This document shows, piece after piece, positions 1 to 10,000 of a stretch of 48,048 nucleotides of DNA. How positions within the stretch are numbered: the stretch's first letter is position 1; each line of letters starts with the position of its first letter. Under the pieces are notes generated by a model. It was given only the letters and a program-made list of their open reading frames with translations. It searched no databases and was not told the DNA's origin. The position numbers and the translations under genes were made by a program. The DNA comes from JABMOW01 sp964409335 (GTDB lineage: Bacteria > Fidelibacterota > Marinisomatia > SCGC-AAA003-L08 > JACNLC01), in contig CAYPCW010000016.1 of assembly GCA_964409335.1 (NCBI GenBank), forward strand, positions 1 to 48,048, given 5' to 3'.

Positions 1-127
1 CTCCGTCTGCCGAAACTTCCTGATACTGCATGTCCACCTGAAAAGTGACCTGAACCGCCAGTGCAAAAGAAAACAGCACGCTCAAGGTAAGTGAATACAG
101 AATTTGATTAGGTTTTTGTGTGGTCAT
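1..127 (-). CDS. Secreted protein, N-terminal fragment (VTFQVDM-type)
   Basis: Only the first 42 codons lie in the window; the rest runs off the left edge. The start is the ATG at 127, seven bases after a GGAG ribosome site; an in-frame ATG six bases further up (133) sits too close to that site. Residues about 9-24 form a hydrophobic signal peptide ending SFALA, and the mature chain opens VTFQVDMQYQEVSADG. Openings of the form VTFxVDM...VSxDG are typical of secreted carbohydrate-binding or cohesin-like modules and of proteins with C-terminal sorting domains in Bacteroidota-related bacteria. The actual function lies outside the window. It is divergent from the permease gene at 343. Confidence 0.6.
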   Translation of the reverse strand, partial: MTTQKPNQILYSLTLSVLFSFALAVQVTFQVDMQYQEVSADG

Positions 128-342
128 CCACATACTCCTTTGTTAATTAATTAATTTTTTCAATGGTTTGTCAATTAAGAGTAACTATAAAAGTAGTTAC
201 CAACCAAGGTAATATAATACTACCAAAGTAAATTTTAAAATATTCTACAAAAATTCATCGGCACAAAACAATTAAATTTGGTGTAAAAATTGACTATAAA
301 AAAGAAAGAACACTTTCAATTTCAGAAGTGAATATTTGCAAT
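128..342. promoter_or_regulatory. Divergent AT-rich intergenic region
   Basis: This spacer separates the leftward secreted-protein gene from the rightward LPS permease gene, so it must hold both promoters unless the permease is read through from elsewhere. It is strongly AT-rich and contains an inverted repeat, GTAACT at 181-186 and AGTTAC at 195-200, followed by a smaller overlapping one (TACC/GGTA at 198-211). These could be an operator, but no clear -35/-10 pair can be defended. Confidence 0.3.
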
Positions 343-1431
343 ATGATCAAATTAATGGACAGATATATTATTAAACAATACGTGGTCAAGCTGATCGGAT
401 CGATGATCGCTTTTTTAACCATATTTATCATTGTGGATGTCATTGATCATCTAGACAAATTCATTGATACTGACATTAACCGGGATGAGATTATACGATA
501 CTATATCCATACTATCCCGTGGTATATCAGTATCGGTCTGCCGATGGCGCTGTTATTGTCGACGGTCTTCAGCCTTGGTTTGCTGCAAAAACGAAATGAA
601 CTCACCGCGATTAAAGCATCAGGGATCAGTCTTAAGAGAGTCGCGGTTTCCCTGATCATAATCGGACTACTTTCCACTGTATTCAGTTTTTACTTTGAAA
701 ATCTGGTTGTTGCTCCGAGTCTGCATAAAAGATCCGAAATCGAAGTTGAATATTTCCAAAATACTCGGTCAAGTCGCGAAATTAAAAATCATAATATTTA
801 TCGTCAGCTCGAAAAGAATAAAATCCTGTACATAAAAAGGTTTGATTTTAAAAACAATACTGCTCATAATATTTCACTTCAGACCTACGATAGTCATGAT
901 ATCGTGAGCCGACTGGATGCTCCTACGATGATATGGGATGATTCTATCCGAAAATGGAGAGTCCCCGTATCAAGGATCAGGATGAACCTGAACCAGGCGG
1001 AAAGGGAATTCAGATATGATGATTCTGATTCGCTACTGACACTTGATTTCACACCTGTTGATCTGACTGCCCAAGCTGTTAAACCCGAGGAAATGAATTA
1101 CTGGGAATTATCAGCGTTTGTAACCAGGCTGGACGTCAATGGAATTAAAGATCCGCGATGGCTGGTAAATCTTTATTTCAAACCTGCTTTTGCCTTCAGC
1201 AGTTTTATCATGATATTGTTTGGATTATCCTTATCTGTTCAAAAGCCAAGATCAAGTATGGCCGTCGGTCTCGGGATCAGTATTTTCGTGATATTCCTCT
1301 ATTACGGGGCGATTAAATTCGGACAATCTATGGGATATAAAGGAATGATCGAACCCTTGATCTCAGTATGGGCAGGTAATTTCATATTTATGCTGATTGG
1401 TGGATATCTGTTTTTAAAAACAAAATCCTGA
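343..1431 (+). CDS. LptF/LptG-family LPS export permease
   Basis: Inner-membrane permease of the YjgP/YjgQ (LptF/LptG) family, part of the LptBFG transporter that extracts lipopolysaccharide from the inner membrane. About 362 residues, the usual family length. Hydrophobic segments lie near residues 12-35, 55-80 and 95-120. A long periplasmic beta-jellyroll region follows, then three more segments near the C terminus (about 280-360). The stretch QKRNELTAIKASGIS after the second segment is the typical cytoplasmic coupling motif. I chose ATG 343 because family members start with a short MxxxDRYI segment; GTG 328 and ATG 355 are in-frame alternatives and none has a strong ribosome site. LptF and LptG cannot be told apart here. 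It ends seven bases before the stop of the convergent nucleotidyltransferase gene, with no visible terminator between them. Confidence 0.85.
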   Translation: MIKLMDRYIIKQYVVKLIGSMIAFLTIFIIVDVIDHLDKFIDTDINRDEIIRYYIHTIPWYISIGLPMALLLSTVFSLGLLQKRNELTAIKASGISLKRVAVSLIIIGLLSTVFSFYFENLVVAPSLHKRSEIEVEYFQNTRSSREIKNHNIYRQLEKNKILYIKRFDFKNNTAHNISLQTYDSHDIVSRLDAPTMIWDDSIRKWRVPVSRIRMNLNQAEREFRYDDSDSLLTLDFTPVDLTAQAVKPEEMNYWELSAFVTRLDVNGIKDPRWLVNLYFKPAFAFSSFIMILFGLSLSVQKPRSSMAVGLGISIFVIFLYYGAIKFGQSMGYKGMIEPLISVWAGNFIFMLIGGYLFLKTKS

Positions 1432-1438
1432 CCAGCCG

Positions 1439-2368
1439 TCATTTCGTCATATTACCAGTGCTATGTTTCATGGTTGGGTGGTCATTTATATTGGCCACTA
1501 CTTCATTAAAGTTCACTATCCGATCAAATAAAATGGAATCCAATACCTGGCTGCCCGGTAATAATATGACATTATCCAGGGTGGAATTTACTACCCGGCA
1601 ACGGTCCCCGACGCTACAACTGTTTATTCTCGAATTTGTAATATCTGTGCCGGGTGAGATTACATTATTTTTATTTAATAATAATTTTTTATTTGTAGCC
1701 AATATGGTGTCATAGAGCCCGCAATCCAACCAGTCTGAAATATTGAATGGAGTGAAAATTGATCCGGTTTCTAACATTCTTGCCATGGCATCCGTCAACT
1801 GATATTCCCCTTTTGTCGTTATATTGTTTCGGATAAGGTAATCTATGGATATCGCCAGTTCGCGTTGTGAAATAAAATAATAAATCCCGGAAATAGCAAG
1901 ATTTGTCGGGGGGGTTACCGGTTTTTCCAGAAATTGTATGATACGTTCACCCTCAATGTCAATGATACCAAAACGTTCTGGATTCTCCACGGCCTGAACG
2001 CCGATACGATTAACCGGGTGGGAAATAAATTCCTGGTAATCCAGTAAAAAAATCGAATCACCCAGGATAATGAGCGCCGGATGATCGTCCATGCTCAACC
2101 CCATTCGGATCGCGTGTCCCAACCCCCGTCTCTTGTCTTGTTGGCAGAACTGAAATTTCACCTTCGGATATTGCCGGGTAAACTGGACAACCTGGTCACC
2201 AAAATGACCAGTAATCAGGGTGATTTCATCAATTCCGATTTCCAGAAGAGGCTCAATGATATGAGCCAGAATGGGTTTGCCCGCAACCGTGAGCAAACAT
2301 TTTTGTATGTGGTCGGTAAAAGGGAGCAGTCGGGTACCGCTCCCTGCGACCGGAATGATAGCTTTCAA
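1439..2368 (-). CDS. Sugar-1-phosphate nucleotidyltransferase
   Basis: Makes an NDP-sugar from a sugar-1-phosphate and NTP. The N terminus carries the nucleotide-binding motif GSGTRLLPFT (about residues 9-18) with the sugar-binding K23 context (IQKCLLTVAGKPI). It also has the EKP motif near 148. The C-terminal 80 residues contain short hexapeptide-like turns (SPGTDI, SCSVGDRC, LLPGSQV), i.e. a left-handed beta-helix tail. At 309 residues it resembles RmlA-long/GalU-type enzymes; base and sugar specificity cannot be read from sequence. The start is TTG at 2368, 14 bases after hpf. As the last gene of the ileS-to-hpf string it is probably co-transcribed with housekeeping genes rather than with the sugar locus at 20-48 kb. 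Confidence 0.8.
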   Translation of the reverse strand: MKAIIPVAGSGTRLLPFTDHIQKCLLTVAGKPILAHIIEPLLEIGIDEITLITGHFGDQVVQFTRQYPKVKFQFCQQDKRRGLGHAIRMGLSMDDHPALIILGDSIFLLDYQEFISHPVNRIGVQAVENPERFGIIDIEGERIIQFLEKPVTPPTNLAISGIYYFISQRELAISIDYLIRNNITTKGEYQLTDAMARMLETGSIFTPFNISDWLDCGLYDTILATNKKLLLNKNNVISPGTDITNSRINSCSVGDRCRVVNSTLDNVILLPGSQVLDSILFDRIVNFNEVVANINDHPTMKHSTGNMTK

Positions 2369-2382
2369 TATTAGTGATCAGT

Positions 2383-2691
2383 TTAAAATTTTATCGTTTC
2401 AGCTTTTATCTTTAGGTTGGTTTTACCGTTTTGCTTTTTCATTTGGGAGATTATTTTATCGACAACTACAGTTAGGGATTTCTCAAAAAGATCAGAATTT
2501 TCCTGAGCAAAATACTCGTGACCTTTTGAATGTGCCTTTATCTCGACCACTTCACCTGTATTATCTTTCTCAAGGATCACCACGCAGTTGGTCAGTGTGG
2601 AATATTTTTCGATTTTGCTTACTTTTTCAGATACAAGCTTCTGTAGGTTTTCAGAAGGCGAGAAGTGTCTTGATGTAATTTCTATAGTCAT
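2383..2691 (-). CDS. hpf: Ribosome hibernation promoting factor (HPF/RaiA family)
   Basis: Binds the decoding region of the 30S subunit and silences ribosomes in stationary phase or starvation. The 102 residues match the short, single-domain form: beta strand MTIEITSRHFSPSENL, a helix rich in lysines (LQKLVSEKVSKIEKY), a central strand pair, and the second helix ENSDLFEKSLTVVVDKIISQMKKQ. No C-terminal dimerisation domain is present, so it is not long HPF. The ATG at 2691 follows GGAG by five bases. It lies ten bases after pckA, suggesting that gluconeogenesis and ribosome hibernation are expressed together. Confidence 0.9.
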   Translation of the reverse strand: MTIEITSRHFSPSENLQKLVSEKVSKIEKYSTLTNCVVILEKDNTGEVVEIKAHSKGHEYFAQENSDLFEKSLTVVVDKIISQMKKQNGKTNLKIKAETIKF

Positions 2692-2701
2692 GAGATCTCC
2701 T

Positions 2702-4330
2702 TTAATTAATGTTATTATTTAAGTCCGGACCTGCAGGTTCAAGGTCGGTCACCGCTGAACCAAATTTTTTAAAGTTTTCAACCAACAAACCCGCGAGATG
2801 TAATAACATTTTATCGTATTCATCTTTATCCCGCCATATCCGACGCGGATTTAATATTTCGGAATCGACCCCCTTTAACGCTGTTGGAATCGCCAAATTC
2901 AGAACAGGGAGTGTATCATACCGGACGTTTTCTATGGAGCCATCTAGAATTGCGGTGATCATTTTCCGGGTATTCCGGATACTAATCCTTTTTGCACTAC
3001 TTATCGCAGATCCACCGACCCAGCCCGTATTTACCAAATAGACCTTTACATGATGTTTTATCAATTTATCCTTGAGAAGGTGAGCATATTTTAACGGATG
3101 AAGCGTCAGAAAAGGACCTCCAAAACAGGGGGAAAAGGTGGCCTGGGGTTCTGTGATCCCCCTTTCAGTACCGGCAACTTTTGCGGTATAACCGCTGATA
3201 AAATAATACATCGCCTGTTCTATCGTTAATTTTGAGATTGGGGGTAACACACCATAGGCGTCACATGCTAAAAAGATCACAGTACCGGGATGCCCCGACG
3301 TTGAGACCTTTCCTTGTGCAGCCAGGGAATTACCAATGAAGTTCAATGGATAAGATACCCGTGTATTTTCCGTTTTTGATCTGTCGTTAAAATCTATCAC
3401 ACGGGTTCTCTCGTCAAAAACCACATTCTCAAGGAGTGCTCCATGACGAATCGCATGATAAATATCCGGTTCAGCCTCTTTGTCCAAATCGATAACTTTT
3501 GCGTAGCATCCACCCTCAAAATTGAAGATTCCATTGTCTGACCACCCGTGTTCGTCATCACCGATCAAAGGCCGGGCCGGGTCTGTGGATAATATAGTTT
3601 TCCCGGTGCCACTCAAGCCAAAAAAAAGGGCTGGGTTCTCATCGTTCTGATCTACATTTGCAGAACAATGCATAGACAGTACTCTCTTCAGGGGAAGTAT
3701 ATAATTCAAAACCGAAAATACACCCTTTTTCATCTCGCCGCCATATTCTGTTCCACCAATTACACACACCTTTTTTTCGAGATTGAAAATGATAAAAGTG
3801 TCTGAATTCATTTTATGTTTTTCGAAACATTCATTGTACACTTCGGAAGCATTAATGATCGTAAAATCGGGTACAAATTCTTCTAAGTCAACATCGCTAG
3901 GTTGAATGAACATATTGTGAGCAAAATGAATTTGCCATGCTTTTTTGGCGATGATTCTCACGGACGACCGATACTGCGGGTCAGCTCCTGCAAATCCGTC
4001 AAAAATATATGTGTTTGAATCATCAGCATGATTATAATAACTGATCACTTTTTGATACAAATAATCGAACGTTTCTGGTTCGAGCTTCTGATTCACGCTT
4101 CCCCACCAAATTTCGTCCTTGGAAGAGTTTTCTTCCACAAAATACTTGTCTTTGGGAGAGCGACCGGTATATCGGCCCGTGTCAACCATCACCGCCCCGT
4201 TCATACCCATCCGGGCTTCTTTTTTCAGAAGAGAATCTTCAATTAAACTTTCAACGGGAAGATTTCTGAGTATCCGGTCAATATGATGGATTCCCAATTG
4301 CTGAAGTCCGAGCTTCTGCCATGTCGTCAT
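2702..4330 (-). CDS. pckA: Phosphoenolpyruvate carboxykinase (ATP)
   Basis: Converts oxaloacetate plus ATP to phosphoenolpyruvate, ADP and CO2, the first committed step of gluconeogenesis, in the cytoplasm. The 542 residues are the normal length for the ATP-dependent class. Visible motifs are the substrate-binding RYTGRSPKDK at residues 53-62, GGTEYGGEMKKG near 192-203, the P-loop GLSGTGKT at 238-245, and the metal/nucleotide segment LIGDDEHGW near 255-263. The ATG start overlaps the xerC stop as ATGA, with AGAGG upstream, so translation is coupled to xerC. No missing catalytic residue was noticed. Confidence 0.96.
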   Translation of the reverse strand: MTTWQKLGLQQLGIHHIDRILRNLPVESLIEDSLLKKEARMGMNGAVMVDTGRYTGRSPKDKYFVEENSSKDEIWWGSVNQKLEPETFDYLYQKVISYYNHADDSNTYIFDGFAGADPQYRSSVRIIAKKAWQIHFAHNMFIQPSDVDLEEFVPDFTIINASEVYNECFEKHKMNSDTFIIFNLEKKVCVIGGTEYGGEMKKGVFSVLNYILPLKRVLSMHCSANVDQNDENPALFFGLSGTGKTILSTDPARPLIGDDEHGWSDNGIFNFEGGCYAKVIDLDKEAEPDIYHAIRHGALLENVVFDERTRVIDFNDRSKTENTRVSYPLNFIGNSLAAQGKVSTSGHPGTVIFLACDAYGVLPPISKLTIEQAMYYFISGYTAKVAGTERGITEPQATFSPCFGGPFLTLHPLKYAHLLKDKLIKHHVKVYLVNTGWVGGSAISSAKRISIRNTRKMITAILDGSIENVRYDTLPVLNLAIPTALKGVDSEILNPRRIWRDKDEYDKMLLHLAGLLVENFKKFGSAVTDLEPAGPDLNNNIN

Positions 4331-5259
4331 ATAGTACCTCTGCTTTTTGCGTGTGGATGAGTTTTGTCATATTCCTTTTTTAATTTTTCAATTTGAACGT
4401 GCGTATAGATTTGCGTTGAAGACAGGCTGCTATGCCCCAGCATCTCTTTTACTGCCATCAAATCCGCTCCGTTATTTAATAAATGCGTGGCGAATGAATG
4501 CCGGATTGAGTGGGGACTGAGCTTTTCATTCCCGGATACCTGACGGAGGTATTTTTTAACAATAGAATATGCGGTTTTTTGGCAGATGTGTCCTGATAAA
4601 ACTGTATTTTTGGATTTACGTATGGATGGAAACAAATATTTCTGAGCCTGGATATTGATCTTTTTTGCCATTTCCGTTATATATCGTTGGTAGGCGTTAA
4701 CAACATACTCGCTGAAAATTACCAATCGCTCCTTTTTTCCTTTGCCTAAGATACGAATAATCCTTTCTTCAACTTGAATGTCCCTCAATTTTATGGAGAT
4801 TAATTCCGAAATTCTTATCCCCGTAGAGTAGAAAAGTTCCAGTATCAATTTATCTCTAATACCCTCAAGGGTAGACGGGTTTGGCAAATCCATCAATGTC
4901 GCCGCCTCGGTAGGATTAAGAAAATCCGGGAGCTGTCGGGGTAACTTCGGTGTCTTTATCGTAGTTGTCACATTTTTAGTAGTGAGTTGATTTTGAAATA
5001 AATATTTATAAAATGATTTTAGCGAAGCCAGTTTCCGGGCGAGAGTGCGTGCGCATAATCCTTTGCTGCTCAGTTTCTGCAGGAAAAACTGAATTGCAGA
5101 TTTTTCGGTTTTTGATATATCTGAATCTGCATCATAAGATTCAAGAAAATCCAAAAATTCACCTAAATCATTTTTGTAAGACCGGATGGTATGCGGGGAG
5201 TACCCTCTCTCGAAAGCAATATAATTCAAATACTGGCGGATCATGTCTTTATTTGTCAT
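4327..5259 (-). CDS. xerC: Tyrosine recombinase XerC
   Basis: Site-specific recombinase that, with XerD, resolves chromosome dimers at dif. The N-terminal SAM-like core-binding domain occupies about residues 1-95, and the catalytic domain follows. The full catalytic set is present: R149 in TGIRISEL, K173 in LGKGKKER, H250 and R253 in SPHSIRH, H276 in MLGHSSLS, and Y285 in TQIYTHV. The ending KEYDKTHPHAK is typical of XerC rather than XerD. It overlaps the pseudouridine synthase gene by 11 bases and pckA by four, so it sits inside a housekeeping operon. That placement argues against a mobile-element integrase. Confidence 0.9.
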   Translation of the reverse strand: MTNKDMIRQYLNYIAFERGYSPHTIRSYKNDLGEFLDFLESYDADSDISKTEKSAIQFFLQKLSSKGLCARTLARKLASLKSFYKYLFQNQLTTKNVTTTIKTPKLPRQLPDFLNPTEAATLMDLPNPSTLEGIRDKLILELFYSTGIRISELISIKLRDIQVEERIIRILGKGKKERLVIFSEYVVNAYQRYITEMAKKINIQAQKYLFPSIRKSKNTVLSGHICQKTAYSIVKKYLRQVSGNEKLSPHSIRHSFATHLLNNGADLMAVKEMLGHSSLSSTQIYTHVQIEKLKKEYDKTHPHAKSRGTI

Positions 5260-6208
5260 AAGTTCTCAGTATATCAAGCGCTGAGTCAATGTCTGCAGGT
5301 AAGTCTGCGGTAAACATCATTTCCGTTTTTTTTCGGGGATGCGTAAACTGGATTGAATACGCATGTAAAGCTGTTCGCGTGATCACCCGAAAAACGGATT
5401 TGATCAATCGAGTATATTTTTCATGGTATGACTTGATCTGACCCAGGTCTCCCCCGTACACTGTGTCATGGATGATTGGATGGCCGATTTCTTTCATTTG
5501 GACTCTCAATTGATGCGTACGGCCTGTTTCCGGGAAAAGTGACATCCAGGTTAATGGAGGGAAAATACTCATCGGCTCATATCGGGTAATTGCATTTCGT
5601 CCACCGGTATTTACGGTGGTAAAACGGTGCCTGTTTTTGGGATGTCGCCCAATTCTGCATTCAATTCTTCCGGAATTTTGAACCGTTCCCCAAACCAGCG
5701 CTTTATATTCTTTGTGAATATCCCGTTTCATAAACTGTTGGCTCAAATGATGATGTGTAAAATCATTTTTCGCAATCACGATGACCCCGGAAGTTTCTTT
5801 ATCCAGACGGTGAACTATTCCGGGGCGGTCTGATTCAGGTTTAGCCAACGATTGGAAGTGATAGACCAGTCCGTTGGCAAGCGTCTGATCCCAATTTCCA
5901 CTCCCCGGGTGAACAACCAATCCCGGTTGCTTGTTAATCACAACAATGTCCTCATCCTCAAATAATATATTCAGATCGATGAATTGGGGGATAAGTTCAT
6001 CGTCCGGTATATTTGAATACTCGCAGGTAATTTCCTCACCACCATTTAAAATAGTGCCGGGCTTTACGATGACTCCATTCACATAAAGTGCCTTTGATTT
6101 GATGGCGGTTTGGAATTTAGAACGGGAGATGTCCGGAAAAACCGATACTAAATATTGGTCAATGCGAATATTTGACTCATCGCACAAGATTTTAAATCGA
6201 AGTTCCAC
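5249..6208 (-). CDS. rluD: RluD-family 23S rRNA pseudouridine synthase
   Basis: Isomerises uridines to pseudouridine in 23S rRNA; RluD acts on the helix 69 loop. An S4 RNA-binding domain covers about residues 12-65 (IRIDQYLVSVFPDISRSK). The catalytic domain follows, with the signature GIVHRLDKETSGVIVIAKN near 132-150, whose aspartate is the nucleophile. ETGRTHQLRVQMKEIGHPI is the second family motif. At 319 residues it is the size of RluD. The start is GTG at 6208, nine bases after lspA. RluC/RluA specificity cannot be excluded without an alignment, but the lspA-rluD neighbourhood is classical for RluD. Confidence 0.9.
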   Translation of the reverse strand: MELRFKILCDESNIRIDQYLVSVFPDISRSKFQTAIKSKALYVNGVIVKPGTILNGGEEITCEYSNIPDDELIPQFIDLNILFEDEDIVVINKQPGLVVHPGSGNWDQTLANGLVYHFQSLAKPESDRPGIVHRLDKETSGVIVIAKNDFTHHHLSQQFMKRDIHKEYKALVWGTVQNSGRIECRIGRHPKNRHRFTTVNTGGRNAITRYEPMSIFPPLTWMSLFPETGRTHQLRVQMKEIGHPIIHDTVYGGDLGQIKSYHEKYTRLIKSVFRVITRTALHAYSIQFTHPRKKTEMMFTADLPADIDSALDILRTYDK

Positions 6209-6217
6209 AGTTCTGGT

Positions 6218-6697
6218 TTAGTGTGTTTTTTCTGTCAGGAATAACGAATAGAGCAGCACCAGTGTAATTCCGATGGTCACACTGGAATCTGCAATATTGA
6301 ATATGTACCATCGGTAGTCACGGAAGCCGATGTCGATAAAATCGACCACGCCTGTATATTTTCCGGGAAGCATCAGCATAAATAACCTGTCGATCAGATT
6401 CCCGATGGCCCCTCCCAGAATCAATGCAAGACCTAATCTTAATTCAACCCTTTTTTCTCGTTCAATGTATAAATAATAGGATACCAACCCAATTGCAAAA
6501 AGTGACAAAATAGTAATTATCGGCAGATATTTCCCCACATTGATCCCGAATGCAACCCCCGGATTTTCAACGAACGTAATTCTAAAAAAATCCCCGATTA
6601 CGTCGTGTGAAGACCCTAACAAATAGTTTGTCTTAATCCAAAATTTCGTAATCTGATCAATCAAAATGACCAGAAAGGATGATAATAATATTTTCAA
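6218..6697 (-). CDS. lspA: Lipoprotein signal peptidase (signal peptidase II)
   Basis: Inner-membrane aspartyl protease that removes the signal peptide from diacylated prolipoproteins. The 159 residues contain four hydrophobic segments. The family motifs are present: VENPGVAFGI near residues 43-52, and the two catalytic aspartates in GNLIDR (about residue 103) and FNIADSSV (about residue 136). The start is TTG at 6697, one base after the TraR/DksA stop, so expression depends on coupling. Its presence implies processed outer-membrane lipoproteins. Confidence 0.94.
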   Translation of the reverse strand: MKILLSSFLVILIDQITKFWIKTNYLLGSSHDVIGDFFRITFVENPGVAFGINVGKYLPIITILSLFAIGLVSYYLYIEREKRVELRLGLALILGGAIGNLIDRLFMLMLPGKYTGVVDFIDIGFRDYRWYIFNIADSSVTIGITLVLLYSLFLTEKTH

Positions 6698-6698
6698 A

Positions 6699-7076
6699 TT
6701 ATTTTACTTTGGTTTTACAATCATAGCAGGTACTGGTGTGGGGAACCTCAATCAATCGGGATTCGGGGATTTTCACACCACATTCTTTGCATATTCCGAA
6801 AGTCCCATCTTCAATCATATCTAATGCTCTGTCAAGATATTGAAGGTAGTCCATTTCCCGTTTTAACCAGAAGAAAGCTTTTTCACGCTCCTGATGATCA
6901 CTGCCTGCATCTGCCATATGCGAAGAATAAATCGCATTTACAGAGCCGCCTTCCAGAATATTTTCCGTCAAGGTCCGTGCTTTTTCAATTGAGTCCAAAG
7001 TAGAATTTCTTTTTCCCAGAATTAATTTTTTAAATTTGTTGAGATCTCGCTTCATCCATTTATTAGTTCCCGTCAT
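6699..7076 (-). CDS. TraR/DksA-family zinc-finger protein
   Basis: Small coiled-coil/zinc-finger protein of the TraR/DksA family. E. coli DksA binds RNA polymerase through the secondary channel and works with ppGpp. The 125 residues consist of a helical N-terminal part and a C4 zinc finger, CKEC about residue 102 and CYDC near 120. I start it at ATG 7076 because AGGAG lies seven bases upstream and the ileS stop is one base away. A longer frame from 7112 would overlap ileS by 35 bases and has no such site. Genes of this family between ileS and lspA are common in several phyla and may not be true functional DksA. Confidence 0.88.
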   Translation of the reverse strand: MTGTNKWMKRDLNKFKKLILGKRNSTLDSIEKARTLTENILEGGSVNAIYSSHMADAGSDHQEREKAFFWLKREMDYLQYLDRALDMIEDGTFGICKECGVKIPESRLIEVPHTSTCYDCKTKVK

Positions 7077-7077
7077 A

Positions 7078-10000
7078 TTACGCTCCTGAAATGTTGGCTT
7101 TTGAAATACCAATAGTCACTGGTATTCCGTTAATTATTAGTTTTAAAAAGTGTTTAGACCGACTGCAGTCCTTTAACAAATTTACACCGAGAACTTCATT
7201 TAACAAATATGTTCCATAAGATTCAAGCGCCAAATCGATAGTCTTGTCACTCTCAATATAAACTGTAATCCGATCTTCTACCATTAAACCCGAGTCTTTG
7301 CGAAGATTCTGAATGTGTCTGACCAAATCCCGGATTATCCCTTCCTGTTTGAGTTCATTGGTTAACCGGATATCTATCCCAACAGTTATGGAATGATCGG
7401 AGTTCGCTGAAAATCCATCAATTGCTGTTTCTTCGATAATCAGGTCCTCCATGGTTAACTCATATTTTCCATTTCCCATCAGAACTGTCTGCCCGGCCTG
7501 CCACTGTTTCACAAGATCATCAACGGGCGCTGACTGTATTTGACGGATCACATCTCTTAACTCATCTGTGTATTTTTCCCGCAGAGATTGATAATTTGGT
7601 TTTACATCAAAGATAACTATATCTTCAAGCCTCTCTGTTAATTGAACGGATTTAAGATTCAATTCTTCGGCAATCTGACAGGAGTTTCGGTGAATGTACT
7701 GTTTGAGTTTCTCGTTTCCCGAATAAACAATCATTTTGGATAGCGGCTGTCTGATTTTTATATTGGCCTTATTTCTGGCAGACCTCCCCAAATTAACGAT
7801 CTGCTTGACAGCGTCTATTTCTTCAATCAGTTCAGCATCACAAAATTCATTTTTATATTTTGGAAAAGTAGTCAAGTGTATACTTTCGGGGGTATCCGGG
7901 TTCACATCCCTTACAAGATTCTGGTAAATATGTTCGGTAATAAATGGAATGACAGGAGACATGATTTTTGAGAAAGTCAGGAGCGTCTCATACAACGTCT
8001 GGTAGGCAGCGGTTTTATCCGAATCATTGTCACTTTTCCAAAACCGCCTCCGGTTACGACGGACATACCAATTCGACAAATCGTCTACAAATTCAGTCGC
8101 ATACTGCATCAGCTTAAATACTTTATATTCTTCGTAACAGGTTTCAGCGGTACGCACAAGTTCATTGACTTTTGCTAAAATCCACCGGTCTAATACGGTG
8201 TAGGCATCCAGTTCGGCTTTTTGTGCCAGCGGATCAAACTGATCTAAATTTGCATAGGTTACAAAAAATGAATAGGTATTCCATAATGTGATAATATGTT
8301 TTCTGGTTTCATCGGCAATTTTATATCCGAAAAGCAAATTGTGTTCCGGATTTTGAGCGGTGAACATCCATCTCATCACATCAACACCCATTTTCTCGGC
8401 GGCTTCATCAAACCAGATTGCATTCCCCCAGGATTTATGCATTTCATTCCCCTTTTCATCCTTGACGAGGGCATGACCCAGTATCGTTTTAAACGGAGCC
8501 GTATTTTCCATGACGGTGGACATGGCCAGGAGCGAATAAAACCAGTTCCGGAATTGACCGGGAAAACACTCTAATACCAGGTCTGCCGGGAACCATTGCT
8601 TCCAATACTCAGGATCATCATTGTATTTTAGCGTGGAATATGGCACAATCCCAGCATCCAGCCAGGGATTCCCCACATCCGGGACCCGGGTACCGATCAA
8701 TCCTGTTTCAGGGTGACGAATTTTCACCTTGTCAATCCATGGCCGATGGGGAGACTGACCCTCAAACTCATCCCATCCCTCAACCGCAAGTTCCTTTAAT
8801 TCTTCTCGTGAACCTACCACATGGAATGTACCATCTTCGAATGTCCAAATCGGTAATGCCAGTCCCCAGAATCGCTTTTTTGAGATCATCCAGTCACCCA
8901 TATTGGATAACCACTCCATCTCACGATCACGTCCCCATTCCGGAATCCACCGAATATCTTTGACGATGCGTTTGATATCATCTCGCCAATCCATATTTAT
9001 ATACCATTCCGTGACCATTCTGAACACGAGTTCATCGCCGGATCGCCAGCAATGCGGATACACGTGGGGGTATTTTTCCACATGAATCAAAAATTCTGTT
9101 TCCCTTAACCGGTTAATGATATCTGTTGTTGTATCAGGGTCGGTAGCCAGTTTACCTGAAAGCCACCCGAATTCTTCAAGGTACCGGGACTGATCGTCCA
9201 GAGGTGCAATATTGACCAAACCGTATTTGGCGCCGATTTTATTATCAACGTCCCCACAGCCTGGTGCAATATGGACAATGCCGGTGCCTTCTCCAGCGAC
9301 AACAATATCCTGACCGACAGAATCCTTTCCTCCGTCAACAACTCTGTGACATGATATCCCATTCACTTTATCTTTCTCATGCGCTTTATTCCTGAATGGA
9401 TATCCGCCGAATACAGATTGAGCGGGTAGTTCATCAAAGGGACCGACGTATTTCCAACCGATCATGTCACTCCCGGGAATCGTGCCGATCAGGGTATATC
9501 CACCCTTTTCTTTAAAAATTTGTGCAATGGTTTTAAGTTTAGGTACATTTTCTACCCATTGCTTTTTCTCAAGATATTGTTTTTCAAGACGTTTGAGATC
9601 CAGAGTATCTGACGCAAGATAATAAATCGAACTATCGGATGCCCTCAACCGTTGATATATCAGATTCATATTAATTGCAACCGCAACATTTGATGTTAAC
9701 GTCCATGGCGTCGTTGTCCAAATCAAAAGATATTCATTTTTTCGGTCAACCAACTGAAAGCGGACGAACACGGCACGATGAGCCACCAGTTTTCGACCTT
9801 CAATGATTTCCATTTGTGAGTATGATGTACCGGACTTACCGGACCAGGGAACAACATCAAAGCCTTTTCTGATCTTTCCCCGCTCAAACAATTTCTTCAG
9901 GTACATCCAAATCGTATAATTATTTTCATCGGACATGGTATAATATGAGTGATCCCAGTCCATCCAGTAGCCCAATCGCTTGGATTGTTCTGTCTGAATT

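Noticed and set aside
4327..5259. Phage or transposon integrase
   Set aside because: The gene is embedded in a housekeeping operon with XerC-specific C terminus, and no attachment site, repeats or phage genes are seen.
7077..7112. Longer start for the TraR/DksA gene inside ileS
   Set aside because: It would overlap ileS by 35 bases and lacks a ribosome site, while ATG 7076 has AGGAG at seven bases.
8296..9362. Several open frames of 85-107 codons on either strand inside ileS
   Set aside because: They are shadows of the synthetase reading frame; translations show no domain.
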